DNA of 64,000 nt from Sphingobium sp. MI1205. Lineage in GTDB: Bacteria; Pseudomonadota; Alphaproteobacteria; Sphingomonadales; Sphingomonadaceae. The notes beneath the pieces are model-generated. The model was not told the DNA's origin. It saw only the letters and a program-made list of their open reading frames with translations, and did no database searches. Made by a program: the position numbers and the translations under genes. Positions 55,739-63,673 of this stretch are shown here, piece by piece. The DNA lies in contig NZ_CP005188.1 in NCBI RefSeq assembly GCF_001563285.1, forward strand, positions 2,361,501 through 2,425,500. The letters run 5' to 3'. Position 1 is the stretch's first letter; each line of letters begins with the position of its first letter.

Positions 55739-56182
55739 ATGCTTCAGACGCCCACCGAATTCCCGCACGTCGGCAGCTATGCCGTCTTTCGCAACACCAA
55801 GGTCCGCATTCAGCGGATCAATCCAAACGGCACGCGCCTGGTGACGGGCATTACCGATCGCCGCAAACAGGTGACCGCGACCGTGGCGCTGGATCAGCTC
55901 ACCGCTTATGCCGCACCCGAAGACGCGATCGAGCTATGGTCCTCGGCGCGGATCGCATCGGTCCACAGCGACGCTTTCACGACGCGGGACGATGCCTGGG
56001 CCGATTTCTTCGCCTGGCACCGGAATGTCTATCAGCGCGAGCCCGCCATCGACAAAGCCGTCTTTGCCCGACGCCTGAGCGATAGCGGCTTCCGCATGGA
56101 ACGCCGTCGCCCGCTTTACGCCAAGGGCATCCGCAACGGCTTCGGCTTCGCGCTTCTCGACGCCGCCGAGATGGCAGCATGA
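55739..56182 (+). CDS. early phage protein with primase-type winged-helix C-terminus (147 aa)
   Basis: The first gene of the rightward operon, 8 nt after an ACGGAG ribosome site. The N-terminal half (FRNTKVRIQRINPNGTRLVTGI) is basic and beta-rich. The C-terminal part (AWADFFAWHRNVYQREPAIDKAVFARRL, then LYAKGIRNGFGFALLD) resembles the winged-helix domain found behind D5-type helicases. It could be a small DNA-binding regulator or replication accessory. Confidence 0.65.
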   Translation: MLQTPTEFPHVGSYAVFRNTKVRIQRINPNGTRLVTGITDRRKQVTATVALDQLTAYAAPEDAIELWSSARIASVHSDAFTTRDDAWADFFAWHRNVYQREPAIDKAVFARRLSDSGFRMERRRPLYAKGIRNGFGFALLDAAEMAA

Positions 56183-56355
56183 GCGCCGCGGTTCCCGCTG
56201 CCGCCGTCATGATCTTCGCGATCGCGTGGTTCGCCCTCTCGATCATCGTCGGCATGTTCTTCGAATATCGAGATCGGATCGCCGCCGCTCTCACGATGGA
56301 GCCGATGCCGGGCGACCAGCGATATCGCGCGGGGCAGCCGGTGGAACGGCGGTGA
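56179..56355 (+). CDS. small membrane protein (58 aa)
   Basis: The start overlaps the upstream stop (ATGA). One membrane helix (AAAVMIFAIAWFALSIIVGMFF) is followed by a basic and polar C-terminus (EYRDRIAAALTMEPMPGDQRYR). Function unknown. Position in the coupled series and length of the open frame support it. Confidence 0.68.
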   Translation: MSAAVPAAAVMIFAIAWFALSIIVGMFFEYRDRIAAALTMEPMPGDQRYRAGQPVERR

Positions 56356-56357
56356 TC

Positions 56358-56654
56358 ATGGCCCAGGACAGACCGAACCAGCGCGGAATGACCGTGGTGA
56401 CGAAGGAAGGATCATGGACCCTTCTGCCGCCGGGCCCCGGCCGCTGCACAGAGTGCGGCACCGTGCACGAGCCTGAGCTGCCGCATAATGCGCAAAGCCT
56501 CTATTATCAGGCCGCCTTCCACATGCAGCATGGCCGGACTGCGACCTGGCTGGATGCGATGGAGCATTGCTCCGACGCGATGAAGGCGCTCTGGACCGAA
56601 AAGCTCGAAGAGCTGGGCGTCAAGGTCAGGGGCGGCGGGGTCAATCCTTCATGA
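56358..56654 (+). CDS. conserved phage protein with Cys/His cluster (98 aa)
   Basis: CTECGTVHEPELPH near residue 32 suggests a zinc site. It is followed by LYYQAAFHMQHGRTATWLDAMEHCSDAMKALWTEKLEELG, a helical bundle known from several phages. The start at 56358 lies 2 bp after the preceding stop. Role unknown. Confidence 0.7.
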   Translation: MAQDRPNQRGMTVVTKEGSWTLLPPGPGRCTECGTVHEPELPHNAQSLYYQAAFHMQHGRTATWLDAMEHCSDAMKALWTEKLEELGVKVRGGGVNPS

Positions 56655-56797
56655 GCCGCGCCGCCGCCTTCTTCGCCGTACTGGTCGCCATAGGCGTGCT
56701 GTTGCTGCTCAGCGCGATCGACTTCGGAAAGCTCCCTTTCACCCCAGGTCGCCGCCCCGACTGTGGCGAGCCATCCGTCGAGGCTCATCATGGATAA
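56651..56797 (+). CDS. small membrane protein (48 aa)
   Basis: The start overlaps the stop of the preceding gene (ATGA). A single membrane helix (AAAFFAVLVAIGVLLLLSAIDFG) precedes a short tail with one Cys. It could be an early membrane factor, such as a small inhibitor; no similarity supports a specific role. Confidence 0.6.
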   Translation: MSRAAAFFAVLVAIGVLLLLSAIDFGKLPFTPGRRPDCGEPSVEAHHG

Positions 56798-57212
56798 GCC
56801 CGCTCGAATCCAGCTGTCGCGCGCCAAGGGGTGGCGCATGCCCGACAACACGGTGAAGGTCGATCGCTCGACCAAGTGGGGCAATCCGTTCAACTTCAAG
56901 TCGTCGGCTCACTGCTGGACGGCGCTGTCATATGGCGAACGCGGCGACCCCGCCGGGCGGCACGCGGCGAGCGTGAAGGCTTTCCGCGAATGGATTGAGG
57001 GTGGCAAGTTCATGCTGCTCACCGGCGTCGGCCTCTATGCCGTCCACAAAGGCAGGAAGAAGCCCGTCGCTGTTTCACCCGATGTTGCGGCTCCTAAAGC
57101 TCCATCGCTCGAACAGATACGCACCGAACTGCGGGGGAAGAACCTCGCCTGCTGGTGCCGACCGGGCGAGCCCTGCCACGCCGATGTATTGCTGGAGATC
57201 GCCAATGGCTAA
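56790..57212 (+). CDS. DUF4326 protein (140 aa)
   Basis: The pattern DRSTKWGNPFNF near the N-terminus and RGKNLACWCRPGEPCHADVLLEIAN at the C-terminus are the DUF4326 signatures. The conserved C-W-C and P-C-H suggest a metal site. Members occur in phages and near DNA modification genes; activity unknown. Confidence 0.88.
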   Translation: MDKPARIQLSRAKGWRMPDNTVKVDRSTKWGNPFNFKSSAHCWTALSYGERGDPAGRHAASVKAFREWIEGGKFMLLTGVGLYAVHKGRKKPVAVSPDVAAPKAPSLEQIRTELRGKNLACWCRPGEPCHADVLLEIANG

Positions 57213-57675
57213 GGTCAGCAATGAGGCGCGCAGCGCGGCTGCCGACATTCTGGAAGCAATCGGACTGACTGCCACCGCCGCATGTGTGCGCGAGGGCAAC
57301 AGTGACAGCGACCCGACAGTGCAGGAGGTCGCGCGCTTCGAAGCAGCGACGATCGAGAGGGTCGCCAATCCCTCACCACCGAGCGCGCCGAACGATTTTC
57401 GGACCATCGCTGCTCGACTGGTTAAGTGGGACAAAGACTATCCGGTCAATTGCTGGAACGGCTATGCGGGCCTGAAAGAGCTGGATGCGATCATAGCCGA
57501 TGCGTCAGCCGCCCTCTCCATCGGCGCTCAAGAGCGAAGGGAGCGGAAATGCGCGCTATCACCAAATGGCAAGCATCAGGTCGACACTTCCATGGAAAGC
57601 GGTCCTAACAACTGCTTCCATTGCGAACAACCGATGAACGGCCGGGGCGGCAATAGGGAGGACGCCCATGTCTGA
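57205..57675 (+). CDS. phage protein (156 aa)
   Basis: The ATG at 57205 overlaps the DUF4326 stop. Two segments stand out: ARSAAADILEAIGLTATAACVREG at the N-terminus, and a C-terminal cysteine cluster C-F-H-C-E-Q-P-M-N that could bind zinc. The central FRTIAARLVKWDKDYPVN appears in phage proteins of unknown role. Confidence 0.65.
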   Translation: MAKVSNEARSAAADILEAIGLTATAACVREGNSDSDPTVQEVARFEAATIERVANPSPPSAPNDFRTIAARLVKWDKDYPVNCWNGYAGLKELDAIIADASAALSIGAQERRERKCALSPNGKHQVDTSMESGPNNCFHCEQPMNGRGGNREDAHV

Positions 57676-58087
57676 CCTCCTCCAGCTGGCCGACCGCGTC
57701 GAGCGCGGTGTGATCAAGGCGCTGTCGATCAAGCAGCCCTACCCCCACCACATTTTTCACGACGGCAAGGATGTCGAGAACCGCAGTTGGGGCACCAGGG
57801 GCCGAGGCTGGTTCATCATCCATGCCGGCGTGTCGAAGAGCGAACTGGACATGCAGGATCCGAAAGAGGCGGCTATACCACGCGGCGGCGTGGTCGGCAT
57901 GGCCCGCATCGTCGATTGCGTGACCGAGATGGATTCGCGCTGGTTCTTCGGTCCCTATGGCTTCGTGCTGCACGACGCCTTCCCGCTGCCGCTCATCCCC
58001 TGCCGGGGTCAGCTGGGATTCTTCTGCCTCGACGCGGACACGCAGAGAGCGGTGGCACAGCAGATTCGGGAGCGCGCCAATGGCTGA
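57668..58087 (+). CDS. ASCH domain protein (139 aa)
   Basis: The motif set IKALSIKQPYPHHIFHDGKDVENRSWGTRGRGWFIIHAG is the ASCH fold, an RNA/nucleotide-binding domain related to PUA. Phage ASCH proteins may edit or bind modified nucleotides. It lies between a zinc-binding protein and the DUF5131 gene, and overlaps both. Confidence 0.9.
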   Translation: MSDLLQLADRVERGVIKALSIKQPYPHHIFHDGKDVENRSWGTRGRGWFIIHAGVSKSELDMQDPKEAAIPRGGVVGMARIVDCVTEMDSRWFFGPYGFVLHDAFPLPLIPCRGQLGFFCLDADTQRAVAQQIRERANG

Positions 58088-59240
58088 CGGCACCAAGATC
58101 GAATGGACCGACGCGACGGTGAACGGCATCAACGGCTGCTCCGTCCTGTCGCCGGGCTGCACCAACTGCTACGCGATGCGGCTTGCCGGAACCCGGCTGA
58201 AGCATCACCCCTCCCGCGCGGGCCTGACCATCGACAGCAAGGCTGGGCCGGTCTGGAACGGCGAGGTCCGGTTGAACGAGGACAAGCTGCTCCAGCCGCT
58301 CCGCTGGGCCAAGCCGCGCCGTATCTTCTGGAACGCGCACGGCGACATGTTCCACCCGGCCGTGCCCGATGCGTGGATCGACCGCTGCTTTGCCGTCATG
58401 GCGCTGACGCCGCAGCACATCCACCAGGTGCTGACGAAGCGATCCGATCGGATGCGGGCATACATGGAGCGCGCATGCGGACGTATCGCCGATAGGATCA
58501 TCGCCATGCGGCGCCATCGGGGGGAGCGCGTAATTGTCGCGCCGCTGGAGCATGTCCAGCCGGGCGCTGCTTGGTGGGCGCTTCCGAATGTCTGGCTAGG
58601 CGTTTCGGTCGAGGACCACGCCCGCGCCCTGACGCGAATTCCCGATCTGCTCGCAACCCCGGCAGCAGTGCGCTGGCTGTCATGTGAACCCCTGCTCGGC
58701 CCTATCTATCTGACCGACATTGCCGACGGCGGGTCGACGGTGCTGGATCCTGAATGCTGGGGGGACTGCAATTGCAGCGGGCTGTTCGGTCATGATCCGG
58801 GCTGTCGCCGTAATGGCGGTGATGGCACACTTACCCGCAAAATCGATTGGGTGGTGGCCGGCGGTGAGAGCGGGCCGGACGCCCGCCCAATGCACCCGAT
58901 GTGGGTACGCACCCTGCGCGACGACTGCGACAAGGCGGGCGTCCCGTTCTTCTTCAAGCAATGGGGCAGCTGGGCGCCGGTCTGTGCGATGAGCGAGGAG
59001 CTGATCGACGGCTGCTATCATCCCGCGCCGGTCCGCCACCCGGACGCCTCGCGCCGCTGCAAGGTCCAGTCCCACATTCTCCATGATGACGGGTCGCAGC
59101 ATCACTTCCTGGAGGATGGCGCGTTTCTGCACGGCACCGGCGCCATGCAGATGATGGCCGTCGGCAAGCGCAAGGCCGGTCGCCTGCTCGACGGCGTCCA
59201 GCACGACGGGATGCCGGAGGTTGCCCATGGCAGCCATTGA
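58080..59240 (+). CDS. DUF5131 (phage Gp37/Gp68) family protein (386 aa)
   Basis: TKIEWTDATVNGINGCSVLSPGCTNCYA carries three cysteines (20, 27, 30) of C-x6-C-x2-C type, then LTKRSDRMRAYM and WLGVSVEDHARALTRIPDLLATPAAVRWLSCEPLLGPI follow the family. The cysteine cluster suggests an iron-sulphur or radical-SAM-like enzyme; the substrate is not known. The ATG at 58080 overlaps the ASCH stop. Confidence 0.9.
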   Translation: MADGTKIEWTDATVNGINGCSVLSPGCTNCYAMRLAGTRLKHHPSRAGLTIDSKAGPVWNGEVRLNEDKLLQPLRWAKPRRIFWNAHGDMFHPAVPDAWIDRCFAVMALTPQHIHQVLTKRSDRMRAYMERACGRIADRIIAMRRHRGERVIVAPLEHVQPGAAWWALPNVWLGVSVEDHARALTRIPDLLATPAAVRWLSCEPLLGPIYLTDIADGGSTVLDPECWGDCNCSGLFGHDPGCRRNGGDGTLTRKIDWVVAGGESGPDARPMHPMWVRTLRDDCDKAGVPFFFKQWGSWAPVCAMSEELIDGCYHPAPVRHPDASRRCKVQSHILHDDGSQHHFLEDGAFLHGTGAMQMMAVGKRKAGRLLDGVQHDGMPEVAHGSH

Positions 59241-60432
59241 CAACCTGTTCGCCGCTGGCGCGCGCATGGTATCCGAGGAGGCGATCGAACTGACGCTTCA
59301 ATCCCTCCGCGCCTATTGGGACAAGCACGAGCATGTCGCCATCGCGTGGTCGGGAGGCAAGGACAGCACTGCAACCCTGACGCTGCTCGTTCACCTGATC
59401 GAAGCGGGCGAGTTGCCGCGACCGGCGAAGCTCTATGTCTTCTATGCTGACACCCGACAGGAGCTTCCGCCCATACAAATCGCGGCCGAGCAGGTCATTG
59501 CGCTGCTGCGCCTGCGCCACTGGATCGAGGTCATCGTCGTTTGCGCGCCACTAGATAAGCGGTTCATGGTCTATATCCTTGGCCGGGGCGTGCCGCCGCC
59601 TAACAACAACACCCTCCGTTGGTGCACCCGGCAGATCAAGGTCGAGCCGATGGCCGAGGCGCTGGGCGCTGCAATCGCCGCGCTACCCGGCACAGCACTG
59701 ATGATTACCGGCGTGCGCCAGGGCGAGAGCGCGGCGCGCGACGGGCGGATTGAGATGTCCTGCTCGAAGGACGGCGCCGAATGCGGGCAGGGCTGGTATC
59801 AGCAGGCACTGCCTGAGAGCAAAGGCGTGCGCGGCCGTATCGCGACGCTTGCGCCGATCCTGCACTGGCGCGTCTGCATCGTCTGGGACTGGCTGAAGGT
59901 CTATGCGCCGCAGCCTGAATTCGGGGGCTGGCCAGTTCGCATCCTTGCCGATGCCTATGGCGGTGATGATGCCGAGGAGATCAACGCCCGCACTGGCTGT
60001 ATCGGCTGTCCGCTTGCGGTGAAAGACACGGCGCTCGACTACCTCGTCGGCACCGAGGCATGGGCACACCTGGCCGCACTGAAGGAGTTGAAGCCCCTCT
60101 ATCGGTGGATGCGCCAGCCGGCCCAGCGCCTGCGCAAGGCCGGGGCCGAGACGCTTAAAAACGGCAGCTTGGCGAAGAACCCTCAGCGCATGGGGCCGCT
60201 GACGCTGGAGGCGCGTGTGGATGCGCTGGCGAGGATCCTCGACATCCAAAGCCGGGCGCAGGTCGACCTGATCAATGCCGAGGAAGAGGCCCGCATCCGC
60301 GAGCTGATCGGCGCGCGCACATTCCCGGAGAAGTGGGACGGCAGCGAGCCGAACGCTTCGGTCTGGCTCGACCGTGTCAACGGCGACGGCTCGGTCGAGC
60401 CGATCCTCTTCCGCGACATGGTGGGACAATGA
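59227..60432 (+). CDS. DndC/PAPS-reductase-like PP-loop protein (401 aa)
   Basis: The PP-loop SGGKDS is at 42-47 (AIAWSGGKDSTA), and GRGVPPPNNNTLRWCTRQIKVEP matches the DndC region where ATP-activated sulphur transfer takes place. A C-x2-C (TGCIGCPLA) may hold an iron-sulphur cluster. DndC works with DndA, B, D and E to replace a DNA oxygen by sulphur, but those genes are absent here. The start overlaps the DUF5131 stop by 14 bp. Confidence 0.88.
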   Translation: MAAIDNLFAAGARMVSEEAIELTLQSLRAYWDKHEHVAIAWSGGKDSTATLTLLVHLIEAGELPRPAKLYVFYADTRQELPPIQIAAEQVIALLRLRHWIEVIVVCAPLDKRFMVYILGRGVPPPNNNTLRWCTRQIKVEPMAEALGAAIAALPGTALMITGVRQGESAARDGRIEMSCSKDGAECGQGWYQQALPESKGVRGRIATLAPILHWRVCIVWDWLKVYAPQPEFGGWPVRILADAYGGDDAEEINARTGCIGCPLAVKDTALDYLVGTEAWAHLAALKELKPLYRWMRQPAQRLRKAGAETLKNGSLAKNPQRMGPLTLEARVDALARILDIQSRAQVDLINAEEEARIRELIGARTFPEKWDGSEPNASVWLDRVNGDGSVEPILFRDMVGQ

Positions 60433-60854
60433 GCTGCCACCTCCTCAGCGAACCTTTGCCGCCGACCACCCTTCAGCACGCGGCCGAGCAGGAACGAGCC
60501 CGCCGCGCCGCCGCGTCGAAGGCGTCGGTCGAGGCGGGCAAGGTGTCGGTCGAGAAGGCGGACTATGACGACGCCATCTGGTCGAACATCGTCCACTTCT
60601 TCCGCCGCTGGTCGGGCGACACCCGCGAGCCGCAGGGCTGGTCCGAGGCCCAGCGCGAGATCATGTCGAAGAGTGCGCGCGCCACCTATAAGCGCATGCT
60701 GGAGGTGCTGGACGGCAGCACTAGGCAGGAGGACTTCGACAAGCTGAAGGGCCTGCGCGATATCTGGTACGCTCTCGAATTCACGCTGCTCTACTGCAAA
60801 GTCTATCCCCAGCCGCGCCCCCACTGCATCCCGGGCAGGACGGCGGCAGCATGA
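60429..60854 (+). CDS. phage protein (141 aa)
   Basis: The ATG overlaps the preceding stop (ATGA). The product is helical with HAAEQERARRAAASKASVEAG, then EAQREIMSKSARATYKRMLEVL and DIWYALEFTLLYC. No family was recognised. It lies between the DndC-like gene and the HNH gene. Confidence 0.62.
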   Translation: MSCHLLSEPLPPTTLQHAAEQERARRAAASKASVEAGKVSVEKADYDDAIWSNIVHFFRRWSGDTREPQGWSEAQREIMSKSARATYKRMLEVLDGSTRQEDFDKLKGLRDIWYALEFTLLYCKVYPQPRPHCIPGRTAAA

Positions 60855-61216
60855 CTCCCGCCTGCCTCCGCATCCTCATCGCGGCACGCCTCGCCGAGAA
60901 GCAGCGCGTGCTGATCGGCTCGCGCAATGGCCTGACGAAGCCGTGCCGTCTGTGGACCGGAGCGCAGTCGAAGGGCGGCAAGCGGCCGAGCAGCGGCCCC
61001 TATGGCTCGATCTGGATCCCCGGCTTCAACGCCGTGCGCGTCCATGTCGCGGTCGCATGGGTCACGGGCATCATCCCCACGCCTCGCGTGCCCGACGGCA
61101 TGAACCTCGACCACCGCTGCGAGCGGACGCTCTGCATCGAGGAAAGTCATTACGAGCTGATCCCGGCCGAGACGAACCGAGCGCTGCGCTGGAGCCGCAG
61201 GAGGAAGGCAGCATGA
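60851..61216 (+). CDS. HNH endonuclease (121 aa)
   Basis: The C-terminal part carries the HNH pattern D-H-x-C...C-I-E-E-S-H-Y-E-L...N (MNLDHRCERTLCIEESHYEL). The N-terminal half (RLWTGAQSKGG, GPYGSIWIPGF) is common in phage HNH proteins that act near packaging or as free-standing nucleases. It overlaps both neighbours by 4 bp. Confidence 0.85.
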   Translation: MTPACLRILIAARLAEKQRVLIGSRNGLTKPCRLWTGAQSKGGKRPSSGPYGSIWIPGFNAVRVHVAVAWVTGIIPTPRVPDGMNLDHRCERTLCIEESHYELIPAETNRALRWSRRRKAA

Positions 61217-61377
61217 GCCTTGATCCAAAGATGCGGGAATTCGTAAAGGCGCTTGCGCGCGCCCAGGTTGCAAGAGACATTGCCGCCCTTCGCGCCGCCC
61301 AGAATCCACACGGGCGAAGCGGCCAGCCAGGAGACGCCGGTGCGGACGGTCATCTACGCACGCTTCAGCAGCGATAA
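61213..61377 (+). CDS. small protein overlapping the integrase start (54 aa)
   Basis: An ATGA overlap with the HNH stop opens a frame for MSLDPKMREFVKALARAQVAR and a short hydrophilic tail. It ends 38 bp inside the integrase gene. The tight overlaps suggest translation, but no function is apparent. Confidence 0.5.
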   Translation: MSLDPKMREFVKALARAQVARDIAALRAAQNPHGRSGQPGDAGADGHLRTLQQR

Positions 61378-62920
61378 TCAAAATCCGCGCTCGACCGCGG
61401 ATCAGATCGCTCTGTGCCGCCAGCGCGCGGAGCAGGAAGGCTGGCACGTCGTCGCCACGTTCGAGGATGCCGCAACTTCCGGCGCAGCCGGCATCGATGC
61501 GCACCAGCGCCCAGGACTGCACGCCATGATGCAGATGGTCGAGGCTGGCGGCATCGACCAGGTGCTCGCCGAATCAACCGACCGCATCTCCCGCCACATC
61601 GCCGACGCCCACATGATCCGCGAACGGATCGAATTCGTCGGCGCGCGGCTCTTCACGCTCTTCGACGGCACCGTCACGCCCATGATCGGCCTGGTCAAAG
61701 GCTTCATGGACGCACAGTTTCGCACCGACCTCGCCAAGCGCGTGCGGCGCGGCCAGCTGGGCACGCTCAAGCAAGGCCGCATCCCGGGCAGCATCGCCTA
61801 CGGCTATCGTCACGCCAACCGGCTCGACGAAAAAGGGCAGCTGGTGCGCGGGCTCCGCGAGATCGACACTGAGAAGGCCGACATCGTCCGCCGCATATTC
61901 GCCGAATATGCCGCTGGCCGCAGCCCCCGCCAGATTGCAGCTAGGTTGACCGCAGACGGCGTGCCGGCGCCACAGGGCGCGCTTTGGCACGAGACCGCGA
62001 TCAGTGGCGACCTGAAGCACAAGCGGGGCATCCTTCGCAACGAGACCTATATCGGCGTCGTCACCTACGGTCGCAGCAGCCAAGTCGTTAATCCGCAGAC
62101 TAGGCAGAGGCTAATGCGTCCCAACCCTGAGGAAGCGGTAGAGCGTCAGGCCTTCCCGCATCTCCGGATCATCGACGATCATCTCTGGCAGCAGGTCCAG
62201 GAACGCCTCGCGTCGAACCAGGGCGTCCGCCCTGAGCGTAAGCGCCGGCCCAAGCATGTCCTATCGGGCCTGGGCTTCTGCGGCGTTTGTGGCGCGGCAT
62301 GGGTTAAAGCGAGCGGCGACTTCTGGCGATGCAGCAACTATCGCTACCGCCTCGGATGCTCGAACAATCATATGACGAACACGCGCCTATATGAGCGTGG
62401 TGTGCTCGCGGACCTGAAGGCGGGCCTGCTTTCCCCTGACGCCATCACCGAATATGTGCGCGAATATCACCGCGACTTCGCCCGCCAGTCAGCCGAGCTG
62501 GGCCGCGATCGGGCCAAGATCGAGCGCAAGCTACAGGAAGCAGAGCGCAAGATGGAGCGCATGCTGAAGGCGTTTAGCGAGGGCGGCAGTGAATTCGCCG
62601 AAATCCGAACGATGCTCGCGGCCGCGCGAGATGAAAAGGAACGACTCACCCGCGAACTCGCCAGCTTGGACGCCATGCCCAACGTGCTATCGCTCCACCC
62701 GCATATCGAGCAGGCCTATCGTAATCAGGTCGAAGAGCTGGAAAAGGCCCTTGCCGAGCCAGAAGCCGAGCTGGAGGCTGTCCCACGCCTTCGCGCTATG
62801 ATCGCGCGCGTGATCGTCCATCCTGACACCGAACGGAAGCGCGGCGTTAAGGTCGAGGTGGTGCGACAGATGGACGAGATTCTGTCCATGGCCAAAGGGC
62901 AGCAAGCTCAATTACGCTAA
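61340..62920 (+). CDS. large serine recombinase (integrase, 526 aa)
   Basis: Catalytic Ser10 lies in VRTVIYARFSSDNQ, followed by the resolvase core (LCRQRAEQEGW, LAESTDRISRHIADAHMI) and the recombinase domain (GSIAYGYRHANRLDEKGQLV, RNETYIGVVTYG). A zinc ribbon has Cys314, 317, 331 and 340, and a coiled coil follows (RDRAKIERKLQEAERKMERML). GTG with AGGAG 6 nt away is the chosen start. Its stop codon is inside the left attP arm. It integrates by attP x attB without cofactors; excision needs a directionality factor. Confidence 0.96.
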   Translation: MRTVIYARFSSDNQNPRSTADQIALCRQRAEQEGWHVVATFEDAATSGAAGIDAHQRPGLHAMMQMVEAGGIDQVLAESTDRISRHIADAHMIRERIEFVGARLFTLFDGTVTPMIGLVKGFMDAQFRTDLAKRVRRGQLGTLKQGRIPGSIAYGYRHANRLDEKGQLVRGLREIDTEKADIVRRIFAEYAAGRSPRQIAARLTADGVPAPQGALWHETAISGDLKHKRGILRNETYIGVVTYGRSSQVVNPQTRQRLMRPNPEEAVERQAFPHLRIIDDHLWQQVQERLASNQGVRPERKRRPKHVLSGLGFCGVCGAAWVKASGDFWRCSNYRYRLGCSNNHMTNTRLYERGVLADLKAGLLSPDAITEYVREYHRDFARQSAELGRDRAKIERKLQEAERKMERMLKAFSEGGSEFAEIRTMLAAARDEKERLTRELASLDAMPNVLSLHPHIEQAYRNQVEELEKALAEPEAELEAVPRLRAMIARVIVHPDTERKRGVKVEVVRQMDEILSMAKGQQAQLR

Positions 62921-62927
62921 CGCCCAA
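62913..62927. repeat. attP left arm (integrase half-site)
   Basis: TACGCTAACGCCCAA overlaps the last bases of the integrase gene and is inverted relative to 15043-15057 (13 of 15 positions). Confidence 0.75.
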
Positions 62928-62930
62928 TTA

Positions 62931-62935
62931 GCGGA
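62931..62935 (+). other. attR core (GCGGA)
   Basis: The core repeats 15032-15036. The glycosyltransferase frame resumes directly here (GCG GAG AGT CAC GGG). Confidence 0.9.
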
Positions 62936-63665
62936 GAGTCACGGGAAGTATCTGACGATCCGGGAAGCCATGGGCGCATCGGTGCCCTCTGCCGGTGTCG
63001 CCTGCGCATTCGAACGGCTCACGCTCGATCGCTTGGTCAATCCAGCCAATGGCGGGCCTTTCGACCCCGAATCCCTGACCGAAGATTATGAAGTCGGTCT
63101 GCGGATCAAGAATATGGGAGGCCGCGGTGTATTCGTACGCATGCGGGACAGAGCGGGCGATCTGGTCGCAACACGCGAATATTTCCCGGACAGCCTTGAT
63201 GGCGCGGTCCGGCAAAAGGCGCGGTGGATGGTCGGCATTTCCCTTGCGGGATGGGATCGCATGGGCTGGCAAGGCGGTCCTGCAGAATGGTGGATGCGCA
63301 TCCGTGATCGCCGCGCCGCTATCGCCGCCTTCGTCCTCTTGGCCGCCTATCTCTCGTTCATCCTGTGGGGCGCGCTTCTGCTCGCGAGCTGGTTCGGCCT
63401 TGAAGCCGCCCCTCAACCCTCGCCCTTGATCGAGATGCTGCTCTGGCTGAACTTCGCATTCATGGCGTGGCGGATTGCGATGCGCGCCATTTTCGTGGGG
63501 CGAAGCTATGGGTGGCTATATGGGCTCGGCGCGATACCCCGCGCGATCCTCGCCAACCTGATCGCCATGCTTGCCGCCCGGCGCGCCGTCTTCCTCTATC
63601 TTGATTCCCTGTTCGGCAAGCCACTCGCCTGGGACAAGACGCAACATCGCTTCCCCAAGCTTTAG
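62931..63665 (+). pseudogene. NfrB-like glycosyltransferase, C-terminal half (split by prophage)
   Basis: 245 codons continue the left fragment in frame: SHGKYLTIREAMGASVPSAGVA, ESLTEDYEVGLRI with the conserved T-E-D acceptor motif, RQKARWMVGIS, then two to three membrane segments (IAAFVLLAAYLSFILWG, LIEMLLWLNFAFMAW, AIPRAILANLIAML). Downstream of the membrane region E. coli NfrB has an MshEN c-di-GMP domain; here the protein ends at PKL, so it is absent. A free ATG at 62970 may allow a truncated product. Confidence 0.9.
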
Positions 63666-63673
63666 AGAACAGC

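Larger units (their letters stand above)
15037..62930. mobile_element. siphovirus-type prophage, about 47.9 kb
   Basis: The element is complete by gene content: integrase, repressor, replication, packaging, head, tail, lysis. The leftward module order from terminase to tape measure is that of lambda. The tail tip (DUF2460, DUF2163, NlpC/P60 and a large tip protein) resembles that of gene transfer agents and many alphaproteobacterial phages. The right part runs rightward and ends with the integrase, whose stop codon lies within the attP arm. No disabled structural gene was noticed, so the prophage may be inducible. Confidence 0.95.

Noticed and set aside
61253..61339. 29-codon extension of the integrase
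   Set aside because: No similarity to recombinases; GTG at 61340 has an AGGAG site at ideal distance and opens with the resolvase strand.
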